Shown here piece after piece: positions 22,269-39,921 of a DNA stretch of 64,000 nucleotides; position 1 is the stretch's first letter, and each line of letters starts with the position of its first letter. Origin of the DNA: Paraphysoderma sedebokerense (taxonomy: Eukaryota > Blastocladiomycota > Physodermatomycetes > Physodermatales > Physodermataceae). The position numbers and the translations under genes are program-made. The stretch spans positions 110,539 through 174,538 of the forward strand of contig JAHLJZ010000048.1 in the NCBI GenBank assembly GCA_025602915.1. Reading direction: 5' to 3'. The notes beneath the pieces are model-generated. The model saw only the letters and a program-made list of their open reading frames with translations, was not told where the DNA came from and searched no databases.

Positions 22269-23038
22269 ATGTCTGATTACGGAAGTGACGATGACGCAGG
22301 GTTCGTACGACAAGTGTTATTACATATCGATACATTGTGTTTTATTCACCTCTGGTAATGTTTACGTAGGAGATACGATTACGAAGGGGGTACTCTCGAT
22401 GTATGGTTTCATCATCTTCGCATCCTATTTCCCTTTCTCTCAGACGTAATCAGCATAGAATGTGTCGTACTCACTATGATCGTTTCATTTTGATTAGGAA
22501 CCCGAATACCTAGAAGAAGAATATATGGGTGAAGCTGAACGGGAAGATCTTGGACAAGTAAATGGTCATCATCAACCGAATGGAGCAGTTGAGATATTAC
22601 CCAATGGAGACGTAACTGGTGCTTCAGCACGGAAAAATAGAGTCGGTGGATTGGATGAATTGTTTGCTACACCTTCGCAGGAGGAAGCTGAAGATGAAGA
22701 AATTAGGAGACAAAACAGAGTGACTACACCATATATGACCAAGTATGAGAAAGCGAGGATTTTGGGCACAAGGGCATTACAAATTAGGTGAGTATGACAA
22801 TAACAGTTTTATCAATCTGGTTCATTAAGGATAGTATGTTGGGTTGTCAGTTTCATTTACATGTATTTTCAATCGTAGTATGAATGCACCGGTGCTTGTC
22901 GATTTGAACGGAGAATCGGATCCGCTTATTATTGCGAATAAGGAGCTTTTGGAGAAAAAAATACCTTTGATAGTGCGACGACATTTGCCAGATGGTAGTT
23001 ATGAAGATTGGAGGGTGGATGAACTCATCATTGATTAG
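22269..23038 (+). CDS. RPB6: RNA polymerase I/II/III shared subunit RPB6
   Basis: Three exons, 22269-22304, 22498-22787 and 22879-23038, giving 161 residues. The first exon encodes [12 protein letters not shown], and joining at donor gtacga keeps the frame into [14 protein letters not shown], an acidic N-terminal tail typical of the family. The core is unmistakable: [20 protein letters not shown] in exon 2, then [38 protein letters not shown] and DELIID at the C-terminus, nearly the same as human and yeast RPB6/RPO26. Length is close to the family norm (about 130-155). Role: common subunit of nuclear RNA polymerases that stabilises the clamp region. It faces KRR1 tail to tail, about 210 bp apart. 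Confidence 0.95.
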
Positions 23039-23248
23039 ATTGGATGAGTGGTGGTGGTAATCAGAACATGGAAGGAGGAAGGGTTGTTAATGGAGACGAA
23101 CAGGCAAACATTGTGTATAAAGTTGTTCCATTAAATGTTTATTTTATCATCTTAATAGTATAACATGAGGATGTATTGGATTGACAATAGTAGGCTAGCC
23201 ATATATGGCATAGTCTAACACGAAACATCCATATCCATTCAGTAATTC

Positions 23249-24865
<1,617 letters not shown>

Positions 24866-25318
24866 AATTGCTAATGTGAATAATATCTGCGAAAATCAGG
24901 ATTGACAAAGTTGAGCAACTTGCTTTAATGCAAGACCTTATTTAGAGAGAACACGTGATTATCTCCATAGCAGCGGTGTGGATTATTCTGCTAATATAAT
25001 AGCCTTTCGTTTTCAACAATTCACTTAAATTTTAGCTACATCAATCTGCGCCAAATCATTCATTATTGTACGGTTTAAATTTCAGACATTCGAACCGCTA
25101 AAAATCAGACTTGTGCTGCATTCAGACGTCTTAAGGATTTACGACGACACATAATTACAAATTCCACCACGCTACTTTATCCAAAACTGAGACGCCAAGT
25201 GCCAAGTTGGGCAAATCCTGCGACTGCTTGCGCACCTCTGAGACCGAATTCTTCTGCAGATTCTTATAAAGGTCGCCGGGATTCTAATTGCACTGCATCA
25301 CCTTCTAAATATCGCTTA

Positions 25319-26066
25319 ATGTGGACTATGGCAGCCTCCATGATCATTACTGTGCTCGTGTTCTTTCTGGTAGCAGTAGTTCGAGGAGCAGGTAGATTTC
25401 ATTCTGAATCCCGATTGTCTTTGTCGTGTGATCTTGTATCACTAACCACCCCTTTATCTTGAAAGATGAGTTAAGCGCTACCTTTGTATCGCCAAAAGAG
25501 AATTCAGTGGTCGAAACGAATAAACCATTCACATTCACAATCCAGCAAGTCTTCCCTCAGAAGGATACAGTTCCGCGACGACGCTTTTATGATTCAAGTG
25601 TAAGCAGTGATGTTATACTTCTAGGAGAATGTCTTTAATGCTCACACTTACTATTTTATTGAAGGGTATGACTCGTCCAGACATTTACAAGATCCACGCA
25701 GAGCTCATCTCCGCCGAATCCGACAAATCGTACCGCCGATTTGTTCTTGGAGAGGAGATATATGCCCAGAACAGCAATTTGACCAAGACGATATATTTGC
25801 CTTCTAAAGCGACTGGTTACTACAAGTTGCTATTCAAATCAGAAAACCGAGACTACGCTATGCCAGGCTTACTTGGTAGAAAGAAAGAGTGGACCAGTGA
25901 TTACACTTTCAGTGTTGTCCAATGTCCGGAAGGAGAAGAGAAGGTAAAAGATGACCTCTGGAACAGAGAGAACGATGGTCTCAGCGAAGTCAGCATTATG
26001 AATGTGAACGGGGAACTGATTAGATATATCAAACGAGGTGAAGTGATACTCATGGAAAGGGTGTAA
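25319..26066 (+). CDS. Secreted or ER-lumen protein with beta-rich domain, unrecognised
   Basis: Three exons, 25319-25391, 25466-25599 and 25665-26066, 202 residues. Start MWTMAASMIITVLVFFLV (or the second ATG at 25328) makes a signal peptide ending about VVRGAG, followed by DELSATFVSPKENSVVETNK, an opening typical of Ig-like or Kre9/KNH-type beta domains. Downstream are KIHAELISAESDKSYRRFVL, TKTIYLPSKATGYYKLLFKS and YTFSVVQCPEGEEK. One NLT glycosylation sequon is visible. No known family is assigned. The frame upstream of the start stays open to about 25090 and encodes a stretch with weak resemblance to the mitochondrial protein MIX23, so the gene could begin farther upstream (see findings). 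It is divergent from KRR1. Confidence 0.6.
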
Positions 26067-26521
26067 GCGCTGCGCAGTTGTGTACGGTGTATCTCACCAA
26101 ATTATTAAATAATTGTATTGATAAGTTTTTGTATTTCATGGTCTGTAGTATTATCTCTATATGACATCTATTTCATCTTACTGTTTATACTGTTGTTTTC
26201 TCCACGGTAATCACCATTACTTGTTTCCTCCATCTCCGGCTGAGGCTCCATTCAAGGCGCAGATGTGAACTTGACGCGATGGATTTGAACAATCTATTTC
26301 ACAAAATTCGCCGAATAAATTTACCATTCCTCATTTGCCAAGACTCCATGTAAAGAAATTTAGACTTTAGAGTACAAGTGCTAGGCGTTTCACGATTTTA
26401 TGATTTCCCGAGCGATATCTGAAGTAGAGGGCATTGAAATCTGCCCTTTATTACAAATGGGGTGTTCTGCTCACAATTAACTGTATGACCACATAATAGG
26501 ATATTACAATATGTACAATAA
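26067..26521. other. Intergenic, convergent 3' ends
   Basis: About 450 bp between the secreted-protein gene and paralogue M4, presumably terminators. No feature seen. Confidence 0.5.
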
Positions 26522-28270
26522 TCACAAGGGTAGATTATGCAAATCAATAAAGACAACAAAAATTGCCAAAATGCTCATAAGACTGAGATACAGTTTCCAG
26601 TCCGCTATCACTTTCGGATCTTCGTAATCAATGATATCGAGTTCATCTTGAAAATTCTCTGGCTTATTCTGAAAACAACTCGCAATGTCTCTCACTCTCG
26701 CCTTCTTCCTTGCAAACACGATGAAATTCAGCTGACGGGATGCAGCAACTTGTACGAGGACAACAGAGACAGCTATGATGATGTTAGTCAAATCGGACAT
26801 TTGCCATATTGTATCACCATGTGTGAATAAGGTTTTGTCGAGCAGTGCTATGATGCCAATACAAGTGATGGACGATATCCGTGAAACAAAATTCAGTTTC
26901 GAGCGTATAACTTGTGATCGTACTTCTTCTATTAATTTTAATGATAATGTGGATGAGTCAGGAGTACTTGAGTAAGGTTTGGAATATATCCATTGTCGAT
27001 TGATCAGAGACCATATCATGTCATCGACGAAGCCTATAGAATGGAAAAAGTATAAGAGAGTGGATCTGCTGATAATTATAAAGCGGAGCAACACGAACCA
27101 GCGTCTTTTAGCATGATGAAAAAGAAATTAAGAATTAAAAGAATCATCAGCAGGTTAAAATTGTTCTCCGTCACAAGGCCGACGCAAACCATCAAATCTT
27201 CAGTAAATCGCCAAAAATAAGAGCGATGTAGAAAGTGGTTATCAGTGAAGGCGAATACACAATATAGTTCCATAATAAAACTAAAGACACTCGTCCATAA
27301 TCGAAACATCAACTTCCACAGTAATCGACGGGGAGAAGAACGTTGGTTATCACCGACGTTGGTTAGGTAATATGACAAGCAACTTTCCCAGGATTCGGTG
27401 GAGAATGCGCAAGTTGCATTGACATACAGTTGCGCCAACACGATAAGAATAATTCCGCAAATGCCATAGACAAGACAATAGTGAAAGTTGGGTTTCAAAG
27501 GATGTACCAGTATATTTGTATTTTTCTTTTCTGCTTCCATCTGCCCTAACGTTGGAAGGGCCAGCATGGATGAATTGGAGGTTGTTTTTGTGTAATCACG
27601 GTAATAACAGTAAATACTGATGATAATCAAAGCATACGTCACGGGAATACCCCAGATGGGGAAATTGCACAGATACCATGCAACGGCGGTAAAGACAACC
27701 GTGATAACAATCACGTAACCGAAAGGAGAAAATTTCATGAAATTGCGATAATAGACATTTTTGGCCTTTAAAAATTCGTCATGATGATTTCTAAGGCGAT
27801 GTCTCAGCACGAAAGGGTAAACTATTAGTAGCAGAGCGTATCCTAAGTTATGCGTTAAACACTTGGCAATATAGCAATTCATGTAACAACAATTACGAGA
27901 ACGTACCGAGACGAAACCAATTTGTCAAGTTTTTCGTATTTTTTGCATACAGCACGATGTAAGTGTTGAATGACAGGGTATAGAGAAGACTGAATAATAA
28001 GATACTGATGACATACGGGTCTCTGAAGTGAAAAATACGTGGAAAATTCTTCCTAAATGGCTCGAGCTGAAGTAAAGTGACGGCTGCAGAGGGAATAGCC
28101 TGAAATAATATAAAACGAACGACTAATGCAATTTGAGATGGTGACCCTTCGGTTACTCCATCTACCGTTTTCGAATACTCAGCATGATACCGCAGAAAAT
28201 ACGAAAATATTACGCCTAAAATGAGTGAAAAGACTGCGGCGTTGACGCTGTCAAACCTGAAGAATAACAT
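26522..28270 (-). CDS. Orphan multi-pass membrane protein, paralogue M4
   Basis: Start placed at MLFFRFDSVNAAVFS (28270), equivalent to MLLFKLDS in M2, although the frame is open to an ATG at 28558. Three exons on the same plan as M1-M3. Landmarks: FLRYHAEYSKTV, LEPFRKNFPRIFHFRDPYV and TNWFRLG in exon 1; SPFGYVIVIT, YCYYRDYTKT, LKPNFHYCLVYGICGI and FLHRSYFWRFTEDLMVCVGL in exon 2; VDDMIWSLINRQWIYS, EVRSQVIRSKLNFVSRIS, IALLDK and C-terminal DLHNLPL in exon 3. About 550 residues with ten to twelve TM segments. It is closest to M1-M3, yet sits 12 kb away from them next to the diverged M5 and M6. Two Cys near the extracellular-looking loop after YVNATC/ESC are conserved in M2-M4. Confidence 0.75.
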
Positions 28271-28629
28271 TAAGCTTCTTTGCGTGCTGAAATGTCTTTG
28301 AAATTCCCCCTTAATTAGTACGTGATGATAATTATATATGCTGGAAGTTACCTTTCGGACATATTCGAACTTCCGTTCCCTTCCTTTGGCCCGGTTGACA
28401 GGGCGGTAACAATAGGGTGCTCTGTCAACGAGGTTTAGTGAGAGAGTGCCAACCATGACTACACTTGCAGATAAAACTTTCGGCGTATAATCTGTCTTTT
28501 TATTTATCATTATTAATGTACATATCGGGAGATTGAGTCTTCTTTTTAGCGGACGCATGGTTTAGTGTAGCAAAGAATCAATAATGGATTATCAGCAATG
28601 AGAATATTTACAATATTTACAAGCACAAT

Positions 28630-30550
28630 CTAAATTGGCAAATTGTTCAAATCCACAGTTAAAATGAGCATCGATGCGACATCAAGTGTGAATAACAGTC
28701 TTCGCCATTTGGATATTACGCGAGTATCATCGATTTCAAATTCCTCGATCTCTCGATTTAATTGTTCATTCTTTTTGCAGTACCTACGATATAACTGGAT
28801 AACGTATTGAGTTTTCTTGGCAAATATCATAAGACATAGCCATCGAGAAACCAATAACTCTAAGAAAATAATGAAGAATAAGACAATTGATTTTTCAAAT
28901 GTCGCGTTAGGCCATATTCCTCCTGCTCCTGCAAAAATTTTATCAAAGACGGCAATCGTAGCTATGTAAACTGCCGCGGTTACCCGGGAATAAAAATTCA
29001 ACTTAGATCTGATAGTTTGTGTACGAATTTGGTCAAACATGCGAAGTAAAAATTGAGGATCGGCTTCTACATAAGCGTCCATGTTGTATATCCATTTTCG
29101 GTGGGTAATCGAAAAAATTACATCTTCTATGAACCCGCCATCCTGATTGACAACTTCTTAGTTTCCATTATGAGATGTGAGAGAAAAAGGACAATAAAAA
29201 CCTTTGCCACGACTAAGACAAATTGAAGTACAAGTAAAACAATCGTCAGAACATCACCATTCGAGTTCATTAGGCCGATAGTAACAATTAAATCTTCAGT
29301 ATGTCGCCAAAAATAACTAAAATGAAGAAAGTCGTTTTCTACAAATGCAAGGACACTGATGTATTCCATAGTCGTCGTTGCGACGGCGCCAAAGAAGCGA
29401 AATAATAATTTCAGTATTAAATGAGTTCCGAAGTCAGTTCGATAGCTCAAATTGTTCACTAAGCACCCGGTCACATCGGAGGTTGCTTGGGAACTCAATG
29501 CGCATATTGTTCCAGAGTATATCTGTCCTAGTAAGCCAAAAATTCGCAGCCCTGGAATGATTTGAGTGAATGTAGTCGTGACGCAGCAGCTTATTTCGAC
29601 GAAGTCTTACCTAATCCCCAGCCTAACATATACCACCAATTCGGTTTGAGAGTATCTCTGAAAAATTCATTCTTCGGGTCGTACCACAGCAGAAATGAAG
29701 AGGTTGTGACGGATTTCGAAAATGTTTTAGTGTGGTCCCTGTAATATAACCCAGCAGAACCAAAACAGAATAGAAGTAGAAAGACGACCGCCCATGGTGC
29801 CTGCACGAGGAATGAGTACGATAATCCTGCTGATATTGTAGTGATAAGGATAGCCGGTCCAAATGGGGTGAATCTGGAAAAATTATCGTATAAATTGGTT
29901 TCAGCGGATGACTCCAACTTTTGGTTTTCCTTCAGATTCGTTTTGCTATTTTCAAGCGAATTCCTTCTCACGTAATATAACCTCAACCTGCAGGCAACAG
30001 GTATACAAGGTAAAGAAAATATGACTATTACCCAATATATCACTAATGCGAAGGTGAACTCTTCATTGCGCATGCCGAACGTCATAAGGTAGGCGTTTGA
30101 TCCAAAATTGAGGATAAAACTAACAGCAATAACTGCTATTGAAAAGACATCAGTCCACTGGAATATCGATGGAAAATTGCGTTCAAATGGTAACAGCATT
30201 ATAATTGTAACTAGAAAACATGGAAACGCTTGAAATAAAATCAAATTCAACCCCAGGTTGAGTTGTTGCTCGAAAGTGTTGATATCCGTTGAACTTGAGA
30301 GGAAACGGAGGGAAAAGCCGAAAGCGATGGCGACAAGAAAGGACAAAAGAACAGCGAGGGGTAATTCATTCTTGAAAATGATGGATGATAATATGTCAAC
30401 TGGAGAGTATATTTTATTGACTGACGGTGCGACAGATTCAGCAATCGAGGGTCGAGCCCGAGAAAGTCTCCTTCCGAGAGCGTGAAGAATTGTCGGTTTT
30501 CTCGTAACTGTGAGTTGTGCCGCAACCTGCCTTGTTTTCTGTGTTTCCAT
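28630..30550 (-). CDS. Orphan multi-pass membrane protein, divergent paralogue M5
   Basis: Start at METQKTRQVAAQLTVTRK (30550) or an upstream in-frame ATG at 30631. Same overall plan as M1-M4 but clearly a different subfamily, shared with M6. A 60-residue basic and Ser-rich N-terminal tail precedes TM1. Landmarks: FLVAIAFGFSLRFLSSSTD, LFQAFPCFLVTIIML, PFERNFPSIFQW, YDNFSRFTPFGPAIL, GLYYRDHTKTFSK, DTLKPNWWYMLG, then in later exons FLHFSYFWRHTEDLIVTIGL, HRKWIYNMDAY, QIRTQTIRSKLNFYSRVT, SRWLCLMIFAKKTQ and the C-terminus DLNNLPI. Equivalent motifs in M1-M4 show common descent (FLHxSYxWRxTEDL, RSKLNFxSR, DLxNLP). Four or more exons. Function unknown. Confidence 0.7.
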
Positions 30551-30742
30551 GTGCGTAATATTGAAAAAATATTCGAAATACGATGAATATTTCGAAAACC
30601 GACTCGGGCATTGCATTGTCGCCAATTCCAACGAATTTCTCGAACAGTGACCGCCGGGGCCTGGTTATATTGTCAGGTTCATTTTACATGTCAGTTTATA
30701 TACAAATAATTTGCAAATCTAACTGTTCTCAAGCTCAACTTT

Positions 30743-32940
30743 CTACATTTTACCTATACCTCCGCCCGGTAGGTTAGATAAATCAGTCGCAAGAATAAAC
30801 ATTGCTGCCGCATCCATACAATACAGAAAAGTGCGCCAGTGAAGAATGACCAAAGAATCGTCTAAATTGAATTCATCTAAGTGAGTTTTAAATACATCGT
30901 TTTTCAAATAATACTTTTCGTTCAGTCTATTCACAAACTCCATTTTTTTCGTGAACACGATCAACGAAAGCCAACGCGACAGAAACAATTCTATCATGAC
31001 GATGACCAGGATGATAAAAATATTAGTCAACGAATTCGCAGGCCAGATTGAGTCTCCGTGAAAAAATAATCTGTCGAATATTGCGATTGTGCCTATGTAT
31101 ATGGATGATGTCATTCGTGAGAAAAAGTTCAGCTTGGATCTTATGGCTTGCGTTTGGATTTCGTCAAAAATTTTGGTCAAAAAACCGGGATCATCCTTAA
31201 CATATTCTTCCATAGCGTAAACCCACTTTTTGTAGGATAAGGAGAATATCAAGTCATCAATTAAACCGCAATCCTATAGGTAGAGAAATGGATTAAAACT
31301 TGGGCACGTTCCAACAACAAGAATAAAAAGGGGCTAATATTACCCTAACAGCAACGAAGACAAAATTAAATATGAGCAATACTACGATCAATTCGGGACT
31401 AGTTGTATTCACCAACCCTATGGCGACAATCAAGTCTTCTGTATGTCTCCAAAAATAGCTAAAATGTATGAAATCCCCTTCCAAGAACGCGAGAACGCTG
31501 ATGTACTCCACTGTCACAGTCGCGACAGCTGCAAGTGCACGAAAAGTCAAAGTCAAAAATAGTTGTGTCCAGAATGAAGCCTGTTGGGAATTTTGTTGTA
31601 TCAGGCAGCGTTGGTACTCAGACTTAAAATCAGTTAAGGAAGGGTCAGTCGAAAGAGCGCAGAGAGTGCCGGTGTAGATTTGCCCAAGAAGACCAAATAT
31701 TCTTATAGCTGAAACAAAAGTCAGTTCACCTAAGAACTAAGCTGACATGGCCGTTGAATGTAACTAACGTACCGAGTGTCCAAGCAATCACATAGTATAG
31801 ATTGGGTTTAAGTGTGTCTCGAAAGAAATCACTTCTAGGATCATACCGAAGTAAATACGTTGAAGATGTCATAGCCCTTGAGAATGTTTTTAAGTGGTCT
31901 CGGTAATAAAGCCCCGCGCAAAGAAAAAGCAAAAGCAATAGAAACGCGACCACCCATGGTGCATCACCCTGAATGTAATATGAAAGTCCGGCCAACAGAG
32001 TTGATACAACGACCGTTGGACCGAATGGAGTAAATCTGCAAAAATTGTCGTATGTGCTCATATCCATTGATGCGTCATCCAGTCTTGCTAGCGTCGCTCT
32101 AATTCTCCTTTCCACAAATAATAAACGAATTCTGCAAACCAGTGGGTACAATGGTAACATCATGATGTAGATAATCCAGTAGGCACCAAAATAGTAGACG
32201 AATTCCTCTGTGGCAGACCCAAAGGATGCTAAAAATAAATTGAAAGTGAACAAAAAGATGAAACTGAAAGACAGCAAGACCATGGTAAAAGGATCGCGAT
32301 ATCGAAATTGATGCGGAAAGTTCCGAAAAAATGGGAAAAGCATGATTACATGAACCAAAAAACATGGAACGGCTTGAAACAACATAAGAGATGTAATAAA
32401 AGAAAAGGTTGAACGTGTGAATTGTGGTGTGGTATTAGAGAGAAAAGTGCTGGAGGACTTGTTGAAAACATTTTTTGTGGTATCAGCATGAAACCGAAGC
32501 CCGAAAGAAAAAAATATTCCCATCAGAAAAGAAATTGTGATTGCAACGATAAGGTCATTGTTTTTAAAAATTGCCCTTAATCTGTTGTAATTAGTTGTGT
32601 ACTTCTTGTATTTTGGTTCTCTCTGTTCGTTTGCCTGCGGCTTTGGTTCTTCTCTATTCAAAGACGGCACAGAAAGCAAGGAAGGAGACGGCGGACGAGA
32701 ATTGGAGGTAACTTCATTCTCTGACTTTACTGAGTTGGAGCGAGAAGACCTTACAGATGACGTTAATTCATTTTCCGGGGCTAAAAGAAGCGGTGATGGC
32801 GGATTTAATGAAGGAAGCGACTTGTAATTCGTCTTTCTGGAGGAAAACGAAGCTTCGAGAGAGGTGGTTATAATTTTCGGTATCCTTGAAAGATTACTTT
32901 CCTTATCCGACTCCATGTCTAGTGTACAAATGAAGTGCAC
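30743..32940 (-). CDS. Orphan multi-pass membrane protein, divergent paralogue M6
   Basis: The long first exon starts at 32940 (MHFICTLD) or at 32916 (MESDKESNLSRIPK). An N-terminal tail of about 115 residues, rich in Ser, Pro and Arg (SSVRSSRSNSVKSENEVTSN, RPPSPSLLSVPSLN), looks like a disordered cytosolic, possibly phosphorylated region. Membrane part: TISFLMGIFFSFGLRFHADT, LFQAVPCFLVHVIMLFPFF, YDNFCRFTPFGPTVV, GLYYRDHLKTFSR, DTLKPNLYYVIAWTLG, FIHFSYFWRHTEDLIVAIGL, YKKWVYAMEEY, IQTQAIRSKLNFFSRMT, SRWLSLIVFTKKME and DLSNLP followed by GGGIGKM. It has seven extra residues after the conserved C-terminal motif. About 630-700 residues. Sister to M5. Confidence 0.7.
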
Positions 32941-33354
32941 TAATTTGTCGGCATAAGTTTATTACCTCTTTTATAAGAAATAGTGAGTGAGGTACATCAG
33001 TTTTGAAGGCCCGCCGCGTTCCTTTCGTTGCGGCTCCACGAGATGACGGCCATCACGGGCAAAAGGAGAATGTAAGAATACTATTGTCTTAAAACTCATT
33101 CGAATGTACTATCGAAGTTGTCAGATTATAAATTTATTTACAATGTGTGGGGTGACGACATCTTGCGCGGAAACCATGGCATCTAGACTCAACAGACCTA
33201 CAACTTAGTGGAGTTGTCTGCAAGGGGAAAAGCAAACAATCCTGCGAAAGATAAATATTAACTAAGATGCAATGTATTGAAACTGACTCATTAATAATTC
33301 ACTAAAGCGTCAATAATTCGTTCTATGTCTGTACATGTTGCAACATTGTGCAGC
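32941..33354. other. Intergenic between M6 and ABD1
   Basis: About 410 bp; contains a GC-richer patch near 33010-33060 but no recognised feature. Presumably M6 promoter and ABD1 terminator. Confidence 0.4.
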
Positions 33355-34728
<1,374 letters not shown>

Positions 34729-34940
34729 GACTGTATAGTTTACACAGAGAATAATAATGGAAATGCCGTCTTTTAATTTATCCTCATCGCAGTGATTCAC
34801 TGCATTCGAACTACTCCCTCATCATGTGACTGGAACAATATTGTTGATTCGAATATCCAAAGAAGACTTTTTTATATCGTTTGGAGTCGACATAATATAT
34901 ATACCCGGATTCCTATCCTATCTTCTTTGCAGCAGTTTCC
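34729..34940. promoter_or_regulatory. Divergent promoter region ABD1 / cullin
   Basis: The two start codons are 212 bp apart on opposite strands and no other gene fits between, so both promoters must lie in or overlap this interval. No specific binding site was recognised. Confidence 0.5.
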
Positions 34941-38548
<3,608 letters not shown>

Positions 38549-38802
38549 TTATGTATGTGTAGGGACCATGTTCTTGATGTGAAAGAGTAATACATAAACA
38601 TTCAACATGTAAAAGACATTGAAACTACTGATCAACTCGCCACAACACAATTCTATTATCATCACCTGTCTTTGCCATCTTGCATTCACAATTGTCAATT
38701 CTAAACAATCAGAGACTCTGCTTTCCCGAAAGGTCGTTTTGTTGGTCGCTAAATAAATCTGACTTAATCTTCAAGCGTCCAAATCCGCATAATCACTTTG
38801 TC

Positions 38803-38973
38803 TTTGAATGAAAAACAACGCCGGGCAGTCGATGTGATTGCACATCATGTGGTATGCAAACTTTTAAACTACTCCTTTGATTTGGTGCTTATGTGACCAA
38901 TTACATCACTCAAGTCGAACTAACCAAATGATGAGCGATTAATTCAACTGCCCGACGTTGTGTTTCATTCAAA
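38803..38973. repeat. Long imperfect inverted repeat (MITE-like hairpin)
   Basis: Left arm 38803-38853 begins TTTGAATGAAAAACAACGCC; the reverse complement of the right arm 38923-38973 begins TTTGAATGAAACACAACGTC. The arms share the core CGGGCAGT and CATCAT..TGGT and match at roughly three quarters of 51 positions, separated by a 69-bp loop with no coding potential. It lies 250 bp after the cullin stop. Size and shape fit a decayed miniature inverted-repeat element or a structured RNA; no flanking target-site duplication was recognised. Confidence 0.6.
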
Positions 38974-39745
38974 TATCTGGAGTCAATGAAAGAGTTTAGA
39001 GTTCACTTGTCGATTTCGAGTATGTTCGAGTTGATAAACTTGATAAATTGACATCAGTGTAGGGGATGCAGATATTCTGACCGCGATATTTAAATAGCAA
39101 TGGGGACTGTAGTAACATGGTAGCGCAGTATAAACAGTGGATATTGCACTTCAAAAGTTGGTATCTTTGTACGAACTACGGGACTTTTCCTTTATATACA
39201 CTTCCTCTTGGAAGATCCGTGCGAACATCCTTACAGACAATAACATCCTTATAGTCCGAATTCAATCGACTTTCCACATTCACAAGTCTAACCGGTCATA
39301 CCACTGTCATACCGTGTTATGCAGTAGTATGCAGTGCCCAGTGCACGGCATCTTAGGCACGATGCTTCCGAAGTTCCACATTGCATTTAGCATTACATTT
39401 TCATCTTTAATGCTATCTCGGATTCTCGTTACAGTCGACATTGAAATTAGACCGGGACCATAATCATATCATCATAACTTCGACTATCTGCTCGGTACGG
39501 TGGAGCTCTATTGCTTGTGTCGCGGATAACATAAACTTCATGTCACTTCCGTTTCTTATCAACACATCACCTACAAATGGTGACATCATCACCTGTCTTT
39601 ATCATCTTGCGTTCACAAACGACAACTCTTAAACACAATCTGTCTTTCCAGTTCCCACTGTCTTTCCAGTTTTACTTTTTCTCTTTTGACTTTTCGTCGC
39701 GCATTTCCGGGAGTTTACGAGGGAACGCGCGGAGTTCTTGGCCAG

Positions 39746-39781
39746 CCAATCAGATGCGCGCATAGCCGCGTCCCAGCCAAT
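39746..39781 (+). promoter_or_regulatory. Two CCAAT boxes upstream of PLC-like gene
   Basis: AGCCAATCAG occurs twice, with CCAAT at 39746-39750 and 39777-39781, spaced 31 bp (three helical turns) in the same orientation, 140-175 bp before the start at 39922. AGCCAATCAG matches the NF-Y/CBF consensus well. A pair at this spacing is a common promoter arrangement. Confidence 0.5.
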
Positions 39782-39862
39782 CAGCTTCGAGAATTCACAA
39801 TCAGCGCATTGCCTCGGTCTTGGCATCGCATTCCGCTCTCTCAACAAGTTTTATCATTTAAA

Positions 39863-39888
39863 ATTTGGAATTTGGAATTTGGAATTTG
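39863..39888. repeat. Short heptamer tandem repeat (TTTGGAA)n
   Basis: Three and a half copies of TTTGGAA in the leader region of the PLC-like gene, 35 bp before the ATG. Probably a simple repeat. Confidence 0.7.
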
Positions 39889-39921
39889 CGCAAGAAATTA
39901 TAGAAATTCTGTGTCGTATCC

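Larger units (their letters stand above)
38549..39921. other. Intergenic with hairpin element and dispersed repeats
   Basis: About 1.4 kb without a gene. It holds the inverted repeat at 38803-38973, a diverged repeat pair (38661-38708 and 39588-39636, both containing ATCACCTGTCTTT and TTCACAA), two CCAAT boxes and a short heptamer repeat. A 108-codon open frame at 39137-39463 lies here but has no recognised domain. Confidence 0.6.

Noticed and set aside
39137-39463. 108-codon open frame between cullin and PLC-like gene
   Set aside because: No recognisable domain or conserved splice partner, in a region with repeat remnants; not enough support for a gene.
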